Shown here one piece after another: positions 8,750 to 17,469 of a stretch of DNA of 64,000 bases. Both the position numbers and the translations under genes were made by a program. Under the pieces are notes generated by a model. It searched no databases. It was not told the DNA's origin and saw nothing but the letters and a program-made list of their open reading frames with translations. Location: the NCBI GenBank assembly GCA_037145635.1, contig JBBCXB010000007.1, positions 1 to 64,000 on the forward strand. Reading direction: 5' to 3'. The stretch comes from JAATFS01 sp037145635. GTDB taxonomy: Bacteria > Pseudomonadota > Gammaproteobacteria > Xanthomonadales > Xanthomonadaceae. How positions within the stretch are numbered: the stretch's first letter is position 1; every line of letters begins with the position of its first letter.

Positions 8750-9328
8750 ATGCGCTTCTCGACCGTTTCCGGTGCCGGCCTGCTGCTGGCCTGCCTGTTG
8801 CTCGCCGGTACCGCCCAGGCCCGAGTCCGCGACGTCACCGATCCGCAGGCGCCGCGCGCCCTGCCCGCCGACGGCCCGGTGGAGGTGCGCTGGACCGACC
8901 CGGCGCAGTTCACCGACATCCGCTACAGCGGCAACCGCTGGGAGGCCGTGCGCGGCACCTGGGTCAGCGACCTGGCCAACCGCTTCCGCAGCTCAGCGGC
9001 CAAGCGCCTGCCGCCCGGCCAGCGGCTGAGCGTCACCATCACCGACATCAAGCGCGCCGGCCAGTACGAGCCGTGGCACGGGCCGCGCCTGGACGACGTG
9101 CGCATCGTCAAGGACATCTACCCGCCGCGCATCAGCTTCAGTTACACCCTCACCGATGCCGAGGGACGCACGCTCGACCAGGGCGAGCGCAAGCTGGTGG
9201 ACGCCGGCTTCCTGACCGGCGGCACGCGCCTCAACGACAGCGACCCGCTGCGCTACGAGAAGCAGATGATCGACGACTGGGTGCGCAAGCAGTTCCGCGA
9301 CGACGGCCGCAGCACCGCCACGCTCTGA
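8750..9328 (+). CDS. DUF3016 domain protein, exported
   Basis: 192 residues from MRFSTVSGAG, with TGGAGGA upstream. A Sec signal peptide of about 24 residues ends at AQA-RV. The mature part contains VRWTDPAQFTDIRYSGNRWE and TITDIKRAGQYEPWHG, which fit DUF3016. The ending WVRKQFRDDGRST is short and basic. The protein is probably periplasmic. The family has no defined function, although members are common in gammaproteobacteria. A longer upstream frame was rejected as non-coding. Confidence 0.75.
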   Translation: MRFSTVSGAGLLLACLLLAGTAQARVRDVTDPQAPRALPADGPVEVRWTDPAQFTDIRYSGNRWEAVRGTWVSDLANRFRSSAAKRLPPGQRLSVTITDIKRAGQYEPWHGPRLDDVRIVKDIYPPRISFSYTLTDAEGRTLDQGERKLVDAGFLTGGTRLNDSDPLRYEKQMIDDWVRKQFRDDGRSTATL

Positions 9329-9362
9329 GCCGCCGGCGGCGGTGACGAGGGAGAGTGCAACA

Positions 9363-9386
9363 GGGCGCCCGTAGCACGCGGCGCCC
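9363..9386. terminator. Hairpin between convergent DUF3016 and alr genes
   Basis: GGGCGCC (9363-9369) pairs with GGCGCCC (9380-9386). The stem can be extended by CAG/CTG across a one-base bulge. It is placed between convergent genes and lacks a clear U tract. Confidence 0.45.
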
Positions 9387-9409
9387 CTGGCCTGAGTGGA
9401 CGTCCGGCG

Positions 9410-10495
9410 TCAGGCCGCTACGGGGGGCTCGACGTAGTGCCGCGGGGCGCGCTTGAGCCCGCACAGCATCTGGTAGGCACTGGCGTTGCAGCGCTCGGCC
9501 AATTCGCCCACGCGCGGATGCGCGCCCCACAGCTCCACCGCGGTGCCGACCTGCGCCGCCGGGTGCTCGGTGAGGTCCACGGTGAGCATGTCCATCGACA
9601 CCCGCCCGATCAGCGGGCAGGCCTGCCCGTCCACCCACACCGGGGTGCCGTTGGGGGCGAACTGCGGGTAGCCGTCGGCATAGCCCATGGCCACCACGCC
9701 GACGCGGGTGCTGCGCTCGGCGACGAAGCGGGCGCCATAGCCCACCGGCTCGCCGGCGGGCAGCTCGCGCACCGCGATGATGCGCGAGCGCAGCGTCATC
9801 ACCGGCCGCAGCTGCGTGGTCAGCGCGGTGTCGTCGGGGAACGGGTTGGCGCCGTAGAGCATCAGGCCGGGACGCGCCCAGTCGCCGCGCAGCGCCGGCC
9901 AGCCCAGCAGCCCGGGCGAATTGCACAGGCTGGTGGGGGCGCCCATGCCGCGGCTGGCCACGGCGAACGCCACCGCCTGCTCGTCGGTACGGCTGCTGTC
10001 GCGTTCGTCGGCGCGCGCCAGGTGGGTCATCAGCACGATCGAGGCGACCTGCGGCAGGCCGTGCAGGCGCAGCCACGCGGCGCGGAAGTCCTCGGGCGAC
10101 AGGCCGAGCCGGTGCATGCCGCTGTCGAGCTTGAGCCAGACCCCCAGCGGGCGCGGGCTGTTGAACGCGGCCAGCGCGCGCACCTGCCACGGCGAGGCCA
10201 CGGCGGTCCACAGGTCGTGCTCGGCGATCAGCGCCAGCTCGTCGGCCTCGAAGAAGCCCTCCAGCAGCAGGATCGGTGCGTGGATGCCGGCCCGGCGCAG
10301 TTCCAGCGCCTCCTCGATGCAGGCCACCGCGAAACCGTCGGCCTCGCCCTGCAGCGCCTGCGCGCAGCGCACCGCGCCGTGGCCGTAGGCATCGGCCTTG
10401 ACCACGGCCAGGGCCTTGCCGCCGCCGAGGCGGCGGGCGAGCCGGTAGTTGTGGCGCAGCGCGCCGAGGTCGATCAACGCGTGGGCTGGACGCAC
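9410..10495 (-). CDS. alr: Alanine racemase (catabolic, DadX-type)
   Basis: 361-residue PLP enzyme interconverting L- and D-alanine. The PLP lysine is in [10 protein letters not shown] (Lys33). The second catalytic residue is the Tyr in VGYGARF. Substrate and dimer motifs [16 protein letters not shown] and [11 protein letters not shown] are all present. The start is GTG, 22 bases inside the 3' end of dadA, which implies coupling. Pairing with dadA indicates a catabolic role: racemising L-alanine so that DadA can oxidise the D-form. It could also supply D-alanine for the wall if no other racemase exists in the genome. Confidence 0.92.
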   Translation of the reverse strand: MRPAHALIDLGALRHNYRLARRLGGGKALAVVKADAYGHGAVRCAQALQGEADGFAVACIEEALELRRAGIHAPILLLEGFFEADELALIAEHDLWTAVASPWQVRALAAFNSPRPLGVWLKLDSGMHRLGLSPEDFRAAWLRLHGLPQVASIVLMTHLARADERDSSRTDEQAVAFAVASRGMGAPTSLCNSPGLLGWPALRGDWARPGLMLYGANPFPDDTALTTQLRPVMTLRSRIIAVRELPAGEPVGYGARFVAERSTRVGVVAMGYADGYPQFAPNGTPVWVDGQACPLIGRVSMDMLTVDLTEHPAAQVGTAVELWGAHPRVGELAERCNASAYQMLCGLKRAPRHYVEPPVAA

Positions 10496-11781
10496 GAAGC
10501 GGTCTCTGCAGGGCGGGCCGCGCGCGGCGGCAGGTAACGGAAGATGTCCAGGCCCTCGCTGCGGATCTGCGGCTGGCGCGACTGCATCAGGTCGGCGAGG
10601 TAGCGCCCGGAGCCGCAGGCCATGGTCCAGCCCAGCGTGCCGTGGCCGGTGTTGAGGAACAGGTTGGGGTACGGCGTGGCACCCACCACCGGGGTGCCGT
10701 CGGGCGTGGCCGGGCGCAGCCCGGTCCAGAACTCGGCGCCGGCCAGGTCGCCGCCGCCGGGGAACAGGTCGTTGACCACCATCTCCAGGGTGGCGCGCCG
10801 GCGCGGGTCCAGCGACAGGTCGAAGCCGGCGACCTCGGCCATGCCGCCGACACGGATGCGCGTGTCGAAGCGGGTGATCGCGATCTTGTAGCTCTCGTCG
10901 AGGATGGTCGAGGTGGGCGCCCGCGCCGGATCGACGATCGGCAGGGTCAGCGAGAAGCCCTTGAGCGGATAGACCGGCAGGCGCAGGCCCAGCGGGCGCA
11001 CCAGCTCGGGCGAATAGCTGCCCAGCGCCACCACGTAGCGGTCGGCGGTCTCGCGGCGCCCGTCGATCTGTACGCCGGTGATGCGCCCGCCGTCGTGCTC
11101 CAGCCGCTCCACCCGCTGCTCGTAGCGGAACTCCACGCCGGCCGCGGCCGCGAGTTCGGCCAGGCGCCGGGTGAACAGCCGGCAGTCGCCGGTCTGGTCG
11201 TTGGGCAGGCGCAGCGCGCCGGCCATCTGCGCGCCGCCGTGGGCCAGGCCCGGCTCGAACCGGGCGATGCCGGCGGCGTCGAGCAGTTCGTAGGGCACGC
11301 CGTACTGCGCCAGTACCTCGATGTCCTGTGCCGCCGCGTCCAGCTGCTGCTGGGTGCGGAACAGCTGGGTGGTGCCGAGCCGGCGGCCCTCGAAATCGAG
11401 ACCGGTCTCGGCACGCAGCTGGTTGAGGCAGTCGCGGCTGTACTCGGACAAGCGCACCATGCGCGCCTTGTTGACGGCGTAACGGGCGGCAGTGCAGTTG
11501 CGCAGCATCTGCGCGAGCCAGGCGTACTGGTGCAGGTCCGCGGTGGGCCGGATCGACAGCGGCGCGTGCTGTTCGAACAGCCAGCGCACGGCCTTCAGCG
11601 GGATGCCCGGGGCGGCCCATGGCGAGGTGTAGCCGAACGACAGCTGGCCGGCGTTGGCGTAGCTGGTCTCCAGGGCGGGACCGGGCTGACGGTCGACCAC
11701 GGTGACCTGGCAACCGGCCTGCGCCAGATACCAGGCGCTGGTCGTGCCGATCACTCCACTGCCCAGGATGAGTACGCGCAT
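10474..11781 (-). CDS. dadA: D-amino acid dehydrogenase DadA
   Basis: 435 residues, the usual DadA length. An N-terminal FAD-binding Rossmann motif ([20 protein letters not shown]) is followed by DADA-type sequence [24 protein letters not shown]. The C-terminal substrate/FAD region reads [16 protein letters not shown] and [16 protein letters not shown]. It oxidises D-alanine to pyruvate and ammonia and feeds electrons to the respiratory chain at the membrane. It is first in an operon with alr and divergent from an Lrp-type regulator that probably controls it. Confidence 0.95.
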   Translation of the reverse strand: MRVLILGSGVIGTTSAWYLAQAGCQVTVVDRQPGPALETSYANAGQLSFGYTSPWAAPGIPLKAVRWLFEQHAPLSIRPTADLHQYAWLAQMLRNCTAARYAVNKARMVRLSEYSRDCLNQLRAETGLDFEGRRLGTTQLFRTQQQLDAAAQDIEVLAQYGVPYELLDAAGIARFEPGLAHGGAQMAGALRLPNDQTGDCRLFTRRLAELAAAAGVEFRYEQRVERLEHDGGRITGVQIDGRRETADRYVVALGSYSPELVRPLGLRLPVYPLKGFSLTLPIVDPARAPTSTILDESYKIAITRFDTRIRVGGMAEVAGFDLSLDPRRRATLEMVVNDLFPGGGDLAGAEFWTGLRPATPDGTPVVGATPYPNLFLNTGHGTLGWTMACGSGRYLADLMQSRQPQIRSEGLDIFRYLPPRAARPAETASCVQPTR

Positions 11782-11830
11782 CTCGAACCTCTCGACCCGA
11801 TCAATTCCCGCACGCGGAGCGTCGGGATAC

Positions 11831-11850
11831 CGAATCGGCGAGTATATTCG
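11831..11850. promoter_or_regulatory. Dyad in the dadA/lrp divergent promoter region
   Basis: CGAAT (11831-11835) and ATTCG (11846-11850) form a dyad with a 10-nt spacer in the 144-bp divergent intergenic region. Lrp-family regulators often bind such sites next to the genes they control. The link is inference. Confidence 0.35.
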
Positions 11851-11925
11851 TTGTCAGCCAGTGTTATCTCGCGTGCTGCGGAGCGCTGGCCGGATATTTC
11901 CCCGTGCAATCCCCGGAACCCCGCC

Positions 11926-12405
11926 ATGGCCGCCCGCACCCGCGAACTCGACCGGATCGACCGCAAGATCCTGCGCATCCTGCAGCAGGAAGGACGCATC
12001 TCGTTCACCGAGCTGGGCGAGCGCGTGGGCCTGTCCACGACACCGTGCACCGAACGCGTGCGCCGGCTGGAACGCGATGGCGCCATCACCGGCTACTACG
12101 CGCGGCTGGACCCGCACTACCTCAAGGCCAGCCTGCTGGTGTTCGTGGAGATCAGCCTGGCGTACAAGTCCGGCGACATCTTCGAGGAATTCCGGCGCGC
12201 GGCACTGAAGTTGCCGCACGTGCTCGAATGCCACCTGGTCTCCGGCGACTTCGACTACCTGATCAAGGCGCGCATCAGCGAGATGGCGTCCTACCGCAAG
12301 CTGCTGGGCAGCACCCTGCTGACCCTGCCGCACGTGCGCGAGTCGAAGAGCTACATCGTCATGGAGGAAGTGAAGGAGACCCTGAGCCTGCCGATCCCGG
12401 ACTGA
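11926..12405 (+). CDS. Lrp/AsnC-family transcriptional regulator
   Basis: 159 residues. The N-terminal winged helix-turn-helix (about 10-62) reads LDRIDRKILRILQQEGRISFTELGERVGLS, then TTPCTERVRRLERDGAI. The C-terminal RAM ligand domain includes LECHLVSGDFDYLIKARI. It is closer to Lrp than AsnC by the TPCxERVRRLE recognition helix. Divergence from dadA-alr suggests a DadR/BkdR-like activator responding to alanine; in Pseudomonas the dad operon is under a similar regulator. A longer in-frame extension upstream is antisense to dadA and was rejected. Confidence 0.9.
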   Translation: MAARTRELDRIDRKILRILQQEGRISFTELGERVGLSTTPCTERVRRLERDGAITGYYARLDPHYLKASLLVFVEISLAYKSGDIFEEFRRAALKLPHVLECHLVSGDFDYLIKARISEMASYRKLLGSTLLTLPHVRESKSYIVMEEVKETLSLPIPD

Positions 12406-12463
12406 ACGCGGCACGCGAGGCCGGGCGCCTGGCGGCAGCGAGCTCGAGGAGTGCCCGAAGAAA

Positions 12464-12483
12464 GAGCGGCGAACGCGCCGCTC
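12464..12483 (-). terminator. Intrinsic terminator for the 12543-12728 gene
   Basis: On the minus strand GAGCGGCG-CGTT-CGCCGCTC is followed directly by TTTCTTC. The hairpin lies about 60 bases past the stop of the small leftward gene and may also serve the convergent regulator ending at 12405. Confidence 0.65.
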
Positions 12484-12542
12484 CGGTTTCCGCTGCGCCG
12501 CCCGGCCCGGCCGCACTACCGCTTGCGGGGCTGGCGCGGCGG

Positions 12543-12728
12543 TCAGCGCTGCTGCTTCGGGTCGTCGCGACCGCCCTGCTGGGGGTTGTGCGGGCGCTGG
12601 CGCGGCTCGTCGTCGAACTGCTGCTGTCCCTGCTGCCGCCCGTCCTGCGGGTCCGGCTGGCCTCCGTGCTGGCCGGGCTGCTGCTGGCCGCGCGGGTTCT
12701 GCGGGTTCTGCGGGTTCTGATTCGCCAT
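12543..12728 (-). CDS. Small Gln/Pro/Asn-rich disordered protein
   Basis: 61 residues beginning MANQNPQNPQNPRG and ending GGRDDPKQQR. About half the residues are Gln, Pro, Asn or Gly, so the chain should be disordered. It has no signal peptide. GGAGA lies eight bases before the ATG and an intrinsic terminator follows, so it looks like an independent expressed unit. No family is recognised; small hydrophilic stress proteins have similar composition. Confidence 0.6.
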   Translation of the reverse strand: MANQNPQNPQNPRGQQQPGQHGGQPDPQDGRQQGQQQFDDEPRQRPHNPQQGGRDDPKQQR

Positions 12729-12911
12729 GACTGCGTTCTCCGGGTTGGGAAAGCGCCGCCTGCCGTCGGGTCACGAGCGTCTGCGGCGCGTGGCCACGTT
12801 CGTCCCGCAACGGTTAACGAGCGGCGAAATACCGGTGAGCCGCGGCTTGATCCGGCTGACTGGCGGCCAACGGCCTAAACCGTTTAGCTGCCTGTCTGCG
12901 CGGCCTGCCGG

Positions 12912-13361
12912 TCAGCGCTGGATCCGCGAACCGTCGCCGGCCGGCACGGTGTCGTAGTAGCGCCCGGTGCGGGTGTCGAGCACGCGGTTCGGACCGGCCG
13001 GCTGCATGCCGTTGAGCAGGCGGCCGTCGCGGCCGTAGATCCGCACCGGGGCGGCCGGCGAGGCCGCGGCGCCGTCCTGCAGCGGCGCCGGCTGCGACGG
13101 GCCGCGCGCCGGGATCGGCTGGCTGCGGGCGCGCTGGCCGAGCTGGCTCGGCATCGCCGACGGCGCGGCGGGTGCAACGGCTGCTGCCGGGCGCGCAGGC
13201 GCGCTCGGCGAGGCCGCGGGCGGGGTCGTGCGCGCCGGCTGCAGCTGGCTGCCGGCGCGGCTCTGGGTGGCCGGCGTGCCGGCGGACAAGGATTGCGCGC
13301 CCGACCCGCCGGCCAGGGCCAGCAGCGCGACGGTGACGCACAGACGGACGGAGGCGGACAT
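12912..13361 (-). CDS. Exported Pro/Ala-rich hypothetical protein
   Basis: 149 residues from MSASVRLCVTVALLALAGG, a Sec signal peptide cleaved near GAQS. A long Ala/Pro/Ser-rich linker follows (about 30-105). The C-terminus is a compact block, PVRIYGRDGRLLNGMQPAG, ending in a phrase on the theme TRTGRYYDTVPAGDG. The architecture suggests a periplasmic protein with a small C-terminal beta domain. It follows the DUF3224 gene by 43 bases on the same strand. No family is assigned. Confidence 0.65.
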   Translation of the reverse strand: MSASVRLCVTVALLALAGGSGAQSLSAGTPATQSRAGSQLQPARTTPPAASPSAPARPAAAVAPAAPSAMPSQLGQRARSQPIPARGPSQPAPLQDGAAASPAAPVRIYGRDGRLLNGMQPAGPNRVLDTRTGRYYDTVPAGDGSRIQR

Positions 13362-13404
13362 GGCGGGCTGCACGGGAAGGGGCTTGCAGCGGATATGGGG
13401 ACGA

Positions 13405-13800
13405 TCAGCCCGCGGGCAACGTGTAGTCGAAATCGTAGTGATGAACACCGTCCTCGAGCCGCAGGCCGAGCGTGCCGGCGATGCCGGCCAGCGCCTCGGT
13501 GCCCGAGTCCGGCACCACGTCGATCAGCAGGCGCTGGCCGCCCTGCTCCATCCAGCCGCGGTGGACCAGCGTGAAACCGCCGCTGCGCCCCGCCAGCGTC
13601 GCGGTGACGCGTTCGATCGCGACATAGGCGGCCGAGCCTTCCACCGGCGTGCGCGCCGCCAGCATCTCGCCGCTGGACTCGCCCTGCAGGTCGCCGCTGA
13701 AGGTCTTGTCCAGGGTCATCCGCGACAGGGTGTTGCCCGAGTGCTCGCGGCTGGCCTGGGGCTGCAGCCTGACTTCGAAGGTTCCGGTGGCATGGGGCAT
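13405..13800 (-). CDS. DUF3224 domain protein
   Basis: 131 residues covering the whole domain. Family phrases are PHATGTFEVRLQPQ, LDKTFSGDLQGESSGEML, GSAAYVAIERVTATLAGR and VVPDSGTEALAGIAGTL, with the closing HHYDFDYTLP. The fold is expected to be a small allene-oxide-cyclase-like beta-barrel. There is no signal peptide. It is divergent from msrB with about 140 bases between. No biochemical role is known to me. Confidence 0.85.
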   Translation of the reverse strand: MPHATGTFEVRLQPQASREHSGNTLSRMTLDKTFSGDLQGESSGEMLAARTPVEGSAAYVAIERVTATLAGRSGGFTLVHRGWMEQGGQRLLIDVVPDSGTEALAGIAGTLGLRLEDGVHHYDFDYTLPAG

Positions 13801-13941
13801 GGGACGGCTCCGGCAGAACGGCAGGGACTCCGGACGATTCGCCGCCCGGCGCCGCGGCCCACGCGTTGATCCGCGGGCCGGTCGCCCACATTACCATCGG
13901 GTACTGCCGGCATCCCGCCGGCGCTCCCGCGCGAGACCGCC

Positions 13942-14406
13942 ATGAGCCCGTTCGACCTGACCCCGCCCTCCGCCGCCCAGCGCGACGCCCTCGTCGCCAC
14001 GCTCTCCGCCGACGAGCAGCGCGTGCTGCTGCAGCACGGCACCGAGGCGCCGTTCTGCGGGGTGTTCCTGGACAACAAGCTCGAGGGCGTCTACACCTGC
14101 CGGCTGTGCGGGCTGCCGCTGTTCCGCTCCAGCGCCAAGTTCGATTCCGGCACCGGCTGGCCGAGCTTCTTCGCGCCCTACGACGCCGCGCACGTGCGCG
14201 AGATCCGCGACACCAGCTACGGCATGGTCCGCACCGAGATCGTCTGCGCGCGCTGCGACAGCCATCTCGGGCATGTGTTCCCGGACGGGCCGCCGCCGAC
14301 CGGCGAGCGGCACTGCCTGAATTCAGTCTCGCTGGCCTTCACCGAGGCCGGCGACACGCTGCCCGATCCGCTGCACCGCGGCGGGATCGAGGCGCAACCG
14401 GTCTAG
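13942..14406 (+). CDS. msrB: Peptide-methionine (R)-S-oxide reductase MsrB
   Basis: 154 residues, a standard single-domain MsrB. Zinc is held by two CxxC pairs, Cys53/Cys56 (CRLCG) and Cys102/Cys105 ([12 protein letters not shown]). The catalytic Cys125 is in [11 protein letters not shown]. Core motifs [11 protein letters not shown] and GPPPTG are present. It repairs methionine-R-sulfoxide in proteins using thioredoxin. No signal peptide is seen, so it is cytosolic. It is monocistronic, with a hairpin at 14421-14440. Confidence 0.95.
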   Translation: MSPFDLTPPSAAQRDALVATLSADEQRVLLQHGTEAPFCGVFLDNKLEGVYTCRLCGLPLFRSSAKFDSGTGWPSFFAPYDAAHVREIRDTSYGMVRTEIVCARCDSHLGHVFPDGPPPTGERHCLNSVSLAFTEAGDTLPDPLHRGGIEAQPV

Positions 14407-14420
14407 GCAGGCCGCGCAAC

Positions 14421-14440
14421 GCCTGCCCGCGGGGGCAGGC
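14421..14440 (+). terminator. Hairpin downstream of msrB
   Basis: GCCTGCCC (14421-14428) pairs with GGGCAGGC (14433-14440) across a 4-nt loop, 15 bases after the msrB stop. No U tract follows. Confidence 0.45.
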
Positions 14441-14637
14441 AGCGGCGGAGGGCCGACCGGCGCGCGGGACATCCGCGCCGGCACTCGCCGAAGAAAGGGC
14501 GCCGCGCGGCCCGCCCTCGGCCGCGCTCCCGCCGCGATCAGGCCGGGCGCGCCGCGTCCGTGCGGGTCCGCTGCATTCACGCGTCGATCGGGCCGCGGCG
14601 GCTACGGTGCCCCGATCCCAGGCAGAGGAGTCCTCCC

Positions 14638-15090
14638 ATGTTCAAGCCATCGTCCTTGGCCGCGCTCGCGGTACTGGCGCTGTCGCTGTCCGCCTGCGGC
14701 CGTCCGGAGACCCCCGCCGCCGCGCCGCAGGGCACCGCCGCGGTGACACCCAGCGCGCCCGACAACGCGGCCGCGGCCGCGACCGACCCGGCCACCGGCG
14801 CGGCCCCGTCCGACACCGGCGCGGCCCCCACCGAGACCGGCACCTCCAGCGCCAGCTGGACCTGCGGCGACCGCGCGGTGACCACCGAGTTCGACAACGC
14901 CAGCGACAGTGTGCACCTCACCCTCGGCGGCCGCACCCTGGTGCTGGCCGCGACCGAGGCGGCCTCGGGCAGCCGCTACAGCGATGCGCAGGGCAACGAG
15001 TTCTGGGAACACCAGGGCGAGGCCACGCTCACCGAGGCCGGCGGCCAGGCGCTCAAGTGCACCCGGGGCGGCAGCGCGACCACCGGCTGA
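14638..15090 (+). CDS. Lipoprotein with MliC-type lysozyme-inhibitor domain
   Basis: 150 residues. The signal peptide ends in the lipobox SLSACG (Cys20). An Ala/Pro/Thr-rich linker spans about 25-75. The C-terminal domain begins WTCGDRAVTTEFDN and ends EAGGQALKCTR, with the paired Cys and the YSDAQGNEFWEHQGEATLTE stretch typical of MliC/PliC. The family binds and inhibits c-type lysozyme at the outer membrane or periplasm. The start at MFKPSS follows GAGGAG and supplies a proper signal peptide. Confidence 0.82.
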   Translation: MFKPSSLAALAVLALSLSACGRPETPAAAPQGTAAVTPSAPDNAAAAATDPATGAAPSDTGAAPTETGTSSASWTCGDRAVTTEFDNASDSVHLTLGGRTLVLAATEAASGSRYSDAQGNEFWEHQGEATLTEAGGQALKCTRGGSATTG

Positions 15091-15253
15091 GCGCCGTCCA
15101 GAGGCCCCGCCCGCGCGGCGCCGCCGGTTCCTGAAGCCGCGGCCGCCGCGGGCGGTCGCCGCAGCCCGCGCCCGGCCTGGCTTTGGCGGCGCGGCGTCGT
15201 CTCACCTCGCTGAACATCGCGCGCCGTCGGCGGCGGCGTGGGCGGCTTCACCT

Positions 15254-15279
15254 TCAGAATCGGGGCGCAGGGCCGACAA
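15254..15279 (+). promoter_or_regulatory. Possible sigma-28 (FliA)-like promoter for motAB
   Basis: GCCGACAA at 15272-15279 matches seven of eight bases of the flagellar -10 consensus GCCGATAA, 33 bases before the motA start. The -35 side (TCAGAATC at 15254) is a weak match and one base off the usual spacing. Confidence 0.3.
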
Positions 15280-15311
15280 AGGGATATCCCCAATCCGTTT
15301 TCGGCTTTGCC

Positions 15312-16166
15312 ATGCTCATCATCGTTGGCTTCATCGTCGTGATCCTCAGCGTCGTGGGCGGCTACCTGCTGTCGCACGGCAAGCTGGGGGCGCTCTGGCA
15401 GCCCTACGAACTGGTGATCATCGGCGGCGCGGCGATCGGCGCGTTCCTGGTGAGCACGCCGGGCAAGATCGTCAAGGACACCCTGGCCGCCATCATGGGC
15501 GTGTTCAAGGGCCCCAAGTACAAGGCCGACGACTACAAGGAAATCCTGTCGCTGGTGTACGAGCTGCTCAACAAGGCCCGGCGCGACGGCTTCATGGCGC
15601 TCGAGGACCACGTGGAGAAGCCGCAGGACAGCGCCATGTTCGGCAACTATCCCAAGGTGCTGGCCGACCACCACCTGCTCGACTTCATCACCGACTGCCT
15701 GCGCCTGATGATCGGCAGCAACATCGAGCCGCACGAGCTGGAGCCGCTGCTGGAGCTGGAGCTGGAGAAGCACCACCACGAGGCCCTGGCGCCGTCGCAC
15801 GCGCTGTCCAAGGTCGCCGACGGCCTGCCCGGCTTCGGCATCGTGGCCGCGGTGCTGGGCATCGTCATCACCATGGGTGCGATCGGCGGCCCGATCGAGG
15901 AGATCGGCCACCACGTGGCGGCCGCGCTGGTCGGTACCTTCCTCGGCATCCTGCTGGCCTACGGCTTCGTCGCGCCGCTGTCGGCGGCGATGGAAGCGCG
16001 CGCCGAGCAGGACAGCCGCATCTACGAGTCGGTGAAGACCGCCCTGCTGGCCTGCCTGCGCGGCTACAACCCCAAGATCGCGCTGGAGTTCGCCCGCAAG
16101 ACCCTGCCGTCGAACGTGCGCCCGGGCTTCTCGGAGTTCGAGCAGCACCTGAAGACCATCAAGTAG
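15312..16166 (+). CDS. motA: Flagellar motor stator protein MotA
   Basis: 284 residues, the usual length. Four membrane segments are visible: residues about 2-20 and 30-50, then the pair around PGFGIVAAVLGIVITMG and AAALVGTFLGILLAYGFVAPL. The long cytoplasmic loop between segments 2 and 3 is charged and would contact FliG. The Pro in PGFGI is the conserved proton-channel proline. With MotB it forms the proton-driven stator around the flagellar rotor. An in-frame extension of 43 Arg-rich residues upstream was rejected. Confidence 0.95.
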   Translation: MLIIVGFIVVILSVVGGYLLSHGKLGALWQPYELVIIGGAAIGAFLVSTPGKIVKDTLAAIMGVFKGPKYKADDYKEILSLVYELLNKARRDGFMALEDHVEKPQDSAMFGNYPKVLADHHLLDFITDCLRLMIGSNIEPHELEPLLELELEKHHHEALAPSHALSKVADGLPGFGIVAAVLGIVITMGAIGGPIEEIGHHVAAALVGTFLGILLAYGFVAPLSAAMEARAEQDSRIYESVKTALLACLRGYNPKIALEFARKTLPSNVRPGFSEFEQHLKTIK

Positions 16167-16176
16167 GGATACGCGC

Positions 16177-17376
16177 GTGGCCGAGCCGACCAAGCCCTCC
16201 GTCGTCATCCGACGGGTCAAGAAGGTCCAGGCCGCCGGCCACCACGGCGGCGCCTGGAAGGTGGCCTATGCCGACTTCGTGACCGCGATGATGGCCTTCT
16301 TCCTGGTGCTGTGGCTGGTCGCGGCCACCACCAAGGAACAGCGCGCGGCGATCTCAGAGTACTTCCGCAACCCGAGCCCGCTGACCGGCAAGTCGACGGC
16401 GCCCTCGCCCGGCATGAACGGGCCCGGCGGCGCCAGCACCTCGATGATCAAGCTCGGCGGCACCATGGACATGGCCAAGGGCACCAAGGACGAACTCGGC
16501 CGCAAGACCAAGGACGCCGCGGCCGACCAGCAGCGCCGCGCGCAGGAGAAGCGCCAGCTCGCGTCGCTGATGCAGGAACTGAACGCGGCCATCGACAAGA
16601 GCCAGGCGCTGGAGCCGTTCAAGGACCAGCTGCTGCTCGACCTCACCCCCGAGGGGCTGCGCATCCAGATCGTGGACAAGCAGAACCGGCCGATGTTCGA
16701 CCAGGGCAGCGCGCGGCTGAAGGACTACACCATCGCCATCCTCCGCGAGCTGTCGGGCTTCATCAACCAGGTGCCCAACCACATCAGCATCACCGGCCAC
16801 ACCGACACCACCGCCTACAGCAACGACCGCGGCTACACCAACTGGGAACTGAGCGCCGACCGCGCCAACGCCGCGCGCCGCGCCCTGGTGGCCGGCGGCA
16901 TGGACGACGCCAAGGTCGCGCGCGTGGTCGGGCTGTCCTCGTCGGTGCTGTTCGACAAGACCGATCCGCAGAACCCGATCAACCGCCGCATCAGCATCGT
17001 GGTGATGACCCACGACGCCGAGGCCGCGGCGCTGGCCAGCAGCGGCCAGGCGGTGGCGCTGGGCAAGCCGGTGCCCGATGCCGACACCCAGGTGCCGGAC
17101 CTGAGCCGGGCCGCCACGGGTGCGCCCGCGGCCACCGCCACCGCATCCGTGGGCACGGCCACCCCGGCGCCCGCGGCGACCGGCACCCCGGCCGTGCGGC
17201 CCGCCGCGGAACCGGCCGCGGCCGGCACGCCGCGGGTCTCGACGCGGGCGCAGGTCTCGGCGGCGGCGGCCCTGGCACGCACCGCCGAGGCCGCGGCGAG
17301 CCGTCCGGCGGCGGCGCCGGAGGCCGCGCCACGCACTGCCGCACCGGCCGGCGCCGCCGCCACGCCCGGCAACTGA
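16177..17376 (+). CDS. motB: Flagellar motor stator protein MotB with Ala/Pro-rich tail
   Basis: 399 residues with a GTG start 10 bases after motA. The single membrane helix carries the proton-accepting Asp33 (KVAYADFVTAMMAFFLVLWLV). A periplasmic plug and linker follow. The OmpA-type peptidoglycan-binding domain lies at about 175-285 (SITGHTDTTAY, NWELSADRANAARRAL, NRRISIVV). The last 110 or so residues are Ala/Pro/Thr-rich and make it longer than enterobacterial MotB (about 310). It anchors the stator to the cell wall. Confidence 0.95.
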   Translation: MAEPTKPSVVIRRVKKVQAAGHHGGAWKVAYADFVTAMMAFFLVLWLVAATTKEQRAAISEYFRNPSPLTGKSTAPSPGMNGPGGASTSMIKLGGTMDMAKGTKDELGRKTKDAAADQQRRAQEKRQLASLMQELNAAIDKSQALEPFKDQLLLDLTPEGLRIQIVDKQNRPMFDQGSARLKDYTIAILRELSGFINQVPNHISITGHTDTTAYSNDRGYTNWELSADRANAARRALVAGGMDDAKVARVVGLSSSVLFDKTDPQNPINRRISIVVMTHDAEAAALASSGQAVALGKPVPDADTQVPDLSRAATGAPAATATASVGTATPAPAATGTPAVRPAAEPAAAGTPRVSTRAQVSAAAALARTAEAAASRPAAAPEAAPRTAAPAGAAATPGN

Positions 17377-17469
17377 CCGCCGCCCGGCCCGGGCGCGCAG
17401 CGCGGCGGCGGCAGCGCGCTGCCGCGCGAGCGCCTAGAATGGCCGGCCCTTCCCAGCGTCGAGATTTCC

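Noticed and set aside
9410..11713. 767-codon frame joining alanine racemase to upstream sequence
   Set aside because: The first half is an out-of-frame shadow of dadA; the racemase starts at a GTG at 10495.
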